This document shows, one piece after another, positions 26,615 through 27,070 of a DNA stretch of 27,070 nucleotides. Every line of letters begins with the position of its first letter. Position 1 is the first letter of the stretch. The stretch is from Chara braunii (lineage: Eukaryota > Streptophyta > Charophyceae > Charales > Characeae), in assembly GCA_003427395.1 (NCBI GenBank), contig BFEA01000763.1, positions 412,513 through 439,582 of the forward strand, read 5' to 3'. The notes below the pieces were generated by a model. The model had not been told where the DNA came from. It saw only the letters and a list, made by a program, of their open reading frames with translations, and ran no database searches. The position numbers and the translations under genes were made by a program.

Positions 26615-27070
26615 GTACCCCAGGTGCTCAGCATTATTAACTCCTTGGTCCAGGCTAACTCTGAACCACAGTCTGCTAACCCTAAGTCCCAGAAACCTCC
26701 AGCCACAACACATTCCCACTGAGTTCCAAAATCCTGTGACCACAAGACATTCCCAGCACAAATGACTGGAATCTACCAAGGATTTGTGGCGATAGACAAC
26801 ACAGAACATCCAGCACAAAAGAGAGAGGGTTTACGTTCATCCCCTTTTCTGCATACTGTCCGGTTGTCGGAACATTTGAATATCTGGAATGTCCCTAAGG
26901 ACATTTGTTAAAATTGGAGCGATACAGAGTAGGAAGATTACCATGGGTTGTGAGCAGCCCTGCACCCTAAACGCTAGGGCAAAGGGGAAAACATGCCATT
27001 ACCCAGGGGTGAGGACGGGCGCACTTCTTCTCTCGGAGCTGCTCCCCAAGACCAGCTACAGTAAAAAAAA
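26615..27070. other. No recognisable gene; A8 at the window end
   Basis: A minus-strand open frame (26,546-26,818) overlaps the MITE and lacks motifs. The last about 130 bases are GC-rich and end in eight A at 27,063-27,070, which might be the start of a retroposon tail cut by the window edge. Confidence 0.35.

Noticed and set aside
1-27070. CRISPR array, prokaryotic defence system or operon
   Set aside because: No regularly spaced repeats with unique spacers, no Cas-like motifs and no clustered same-strand genes with ribosome binding sites. The content is eukaryotic transposons.

Overview
This is a repeat-dominated eukaryotic contig: two scaffold-type N stretches, long homopolymer and dinucleotide tracts, no bacterial-style operons, no rRNA, and no intact gene that I can name. 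The mix of Ty3/gypsy, a long non-LTR (LINE) element with an APE-type endonuclease, a hAT-type deletion derivative, tRNA-derived SINE-like copies and many short inverted-repeat elements suits a plant-lineage genome (land plant or streptophyte alga). That assignment is inference and could be wrong.

Layout. 1-3.2 kb is non-coding: T/G-rich degenerate repeats, a 316-bp tandem duplication and an (AC)n tract. 3.2-6.2 kb is a decayed Ty3/gypsy pol read on the minus strand (protease, reverse transcriptase start, RNase H, integrase zinc domain), but its RT palm/connection block (about 3.96-5.11 kb) lies on the PLUS strand and contains a 438-bp tandem duplication. 6.5-7.7 kb is the 3' end of a LINE ORF2, split by a 758-bp non-autonomous hAT element at 6741-7498. 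7.7-9.4 kb has no recognisable gene. 9.4-10.6 kb is a C-rich minisatellite, followed by a (GA)n tract with a 116-base gap.

10.86-19.2 kb is the largest element: a nearly full-length but dead LINE. Two GA-headed tandem units stand where a 5' UTR promoter would be. ORF1 follows with a zinc knuckle, then an L1-type endonuclease, a reverse transcriptase with both catalytic motifs visible, and a C-terminal domain. Frameshifts and stops break it repeatedly. One break is caused by a 62-bp tandem duplication.

19.2-27.07 kb is a dense field of short elements: three copies of a tRNA-like SINE; hairpin MITEs of two internal types sharing a GGGGCAAGGTCCCACT-like end; three TA-flanked hairpin elements ending CCTTCTTNCCCC; and A-rich tracts bracketed by perfect 9-13 bp direct repeats, which look like tail-only retroposition events. 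A minus-strand ORF pair at 23,994-24,777 encodes an acidic, unrecognised protein with a 16-residue tandem repeat. It is the only candidate host gene.

Nothing here forms a working pathway. The LINE machinery is a plausible past source of the SINE and A-tract insertions, and the hAT and short inverted-repeat elements would have needed transposases encoded elsewhere.
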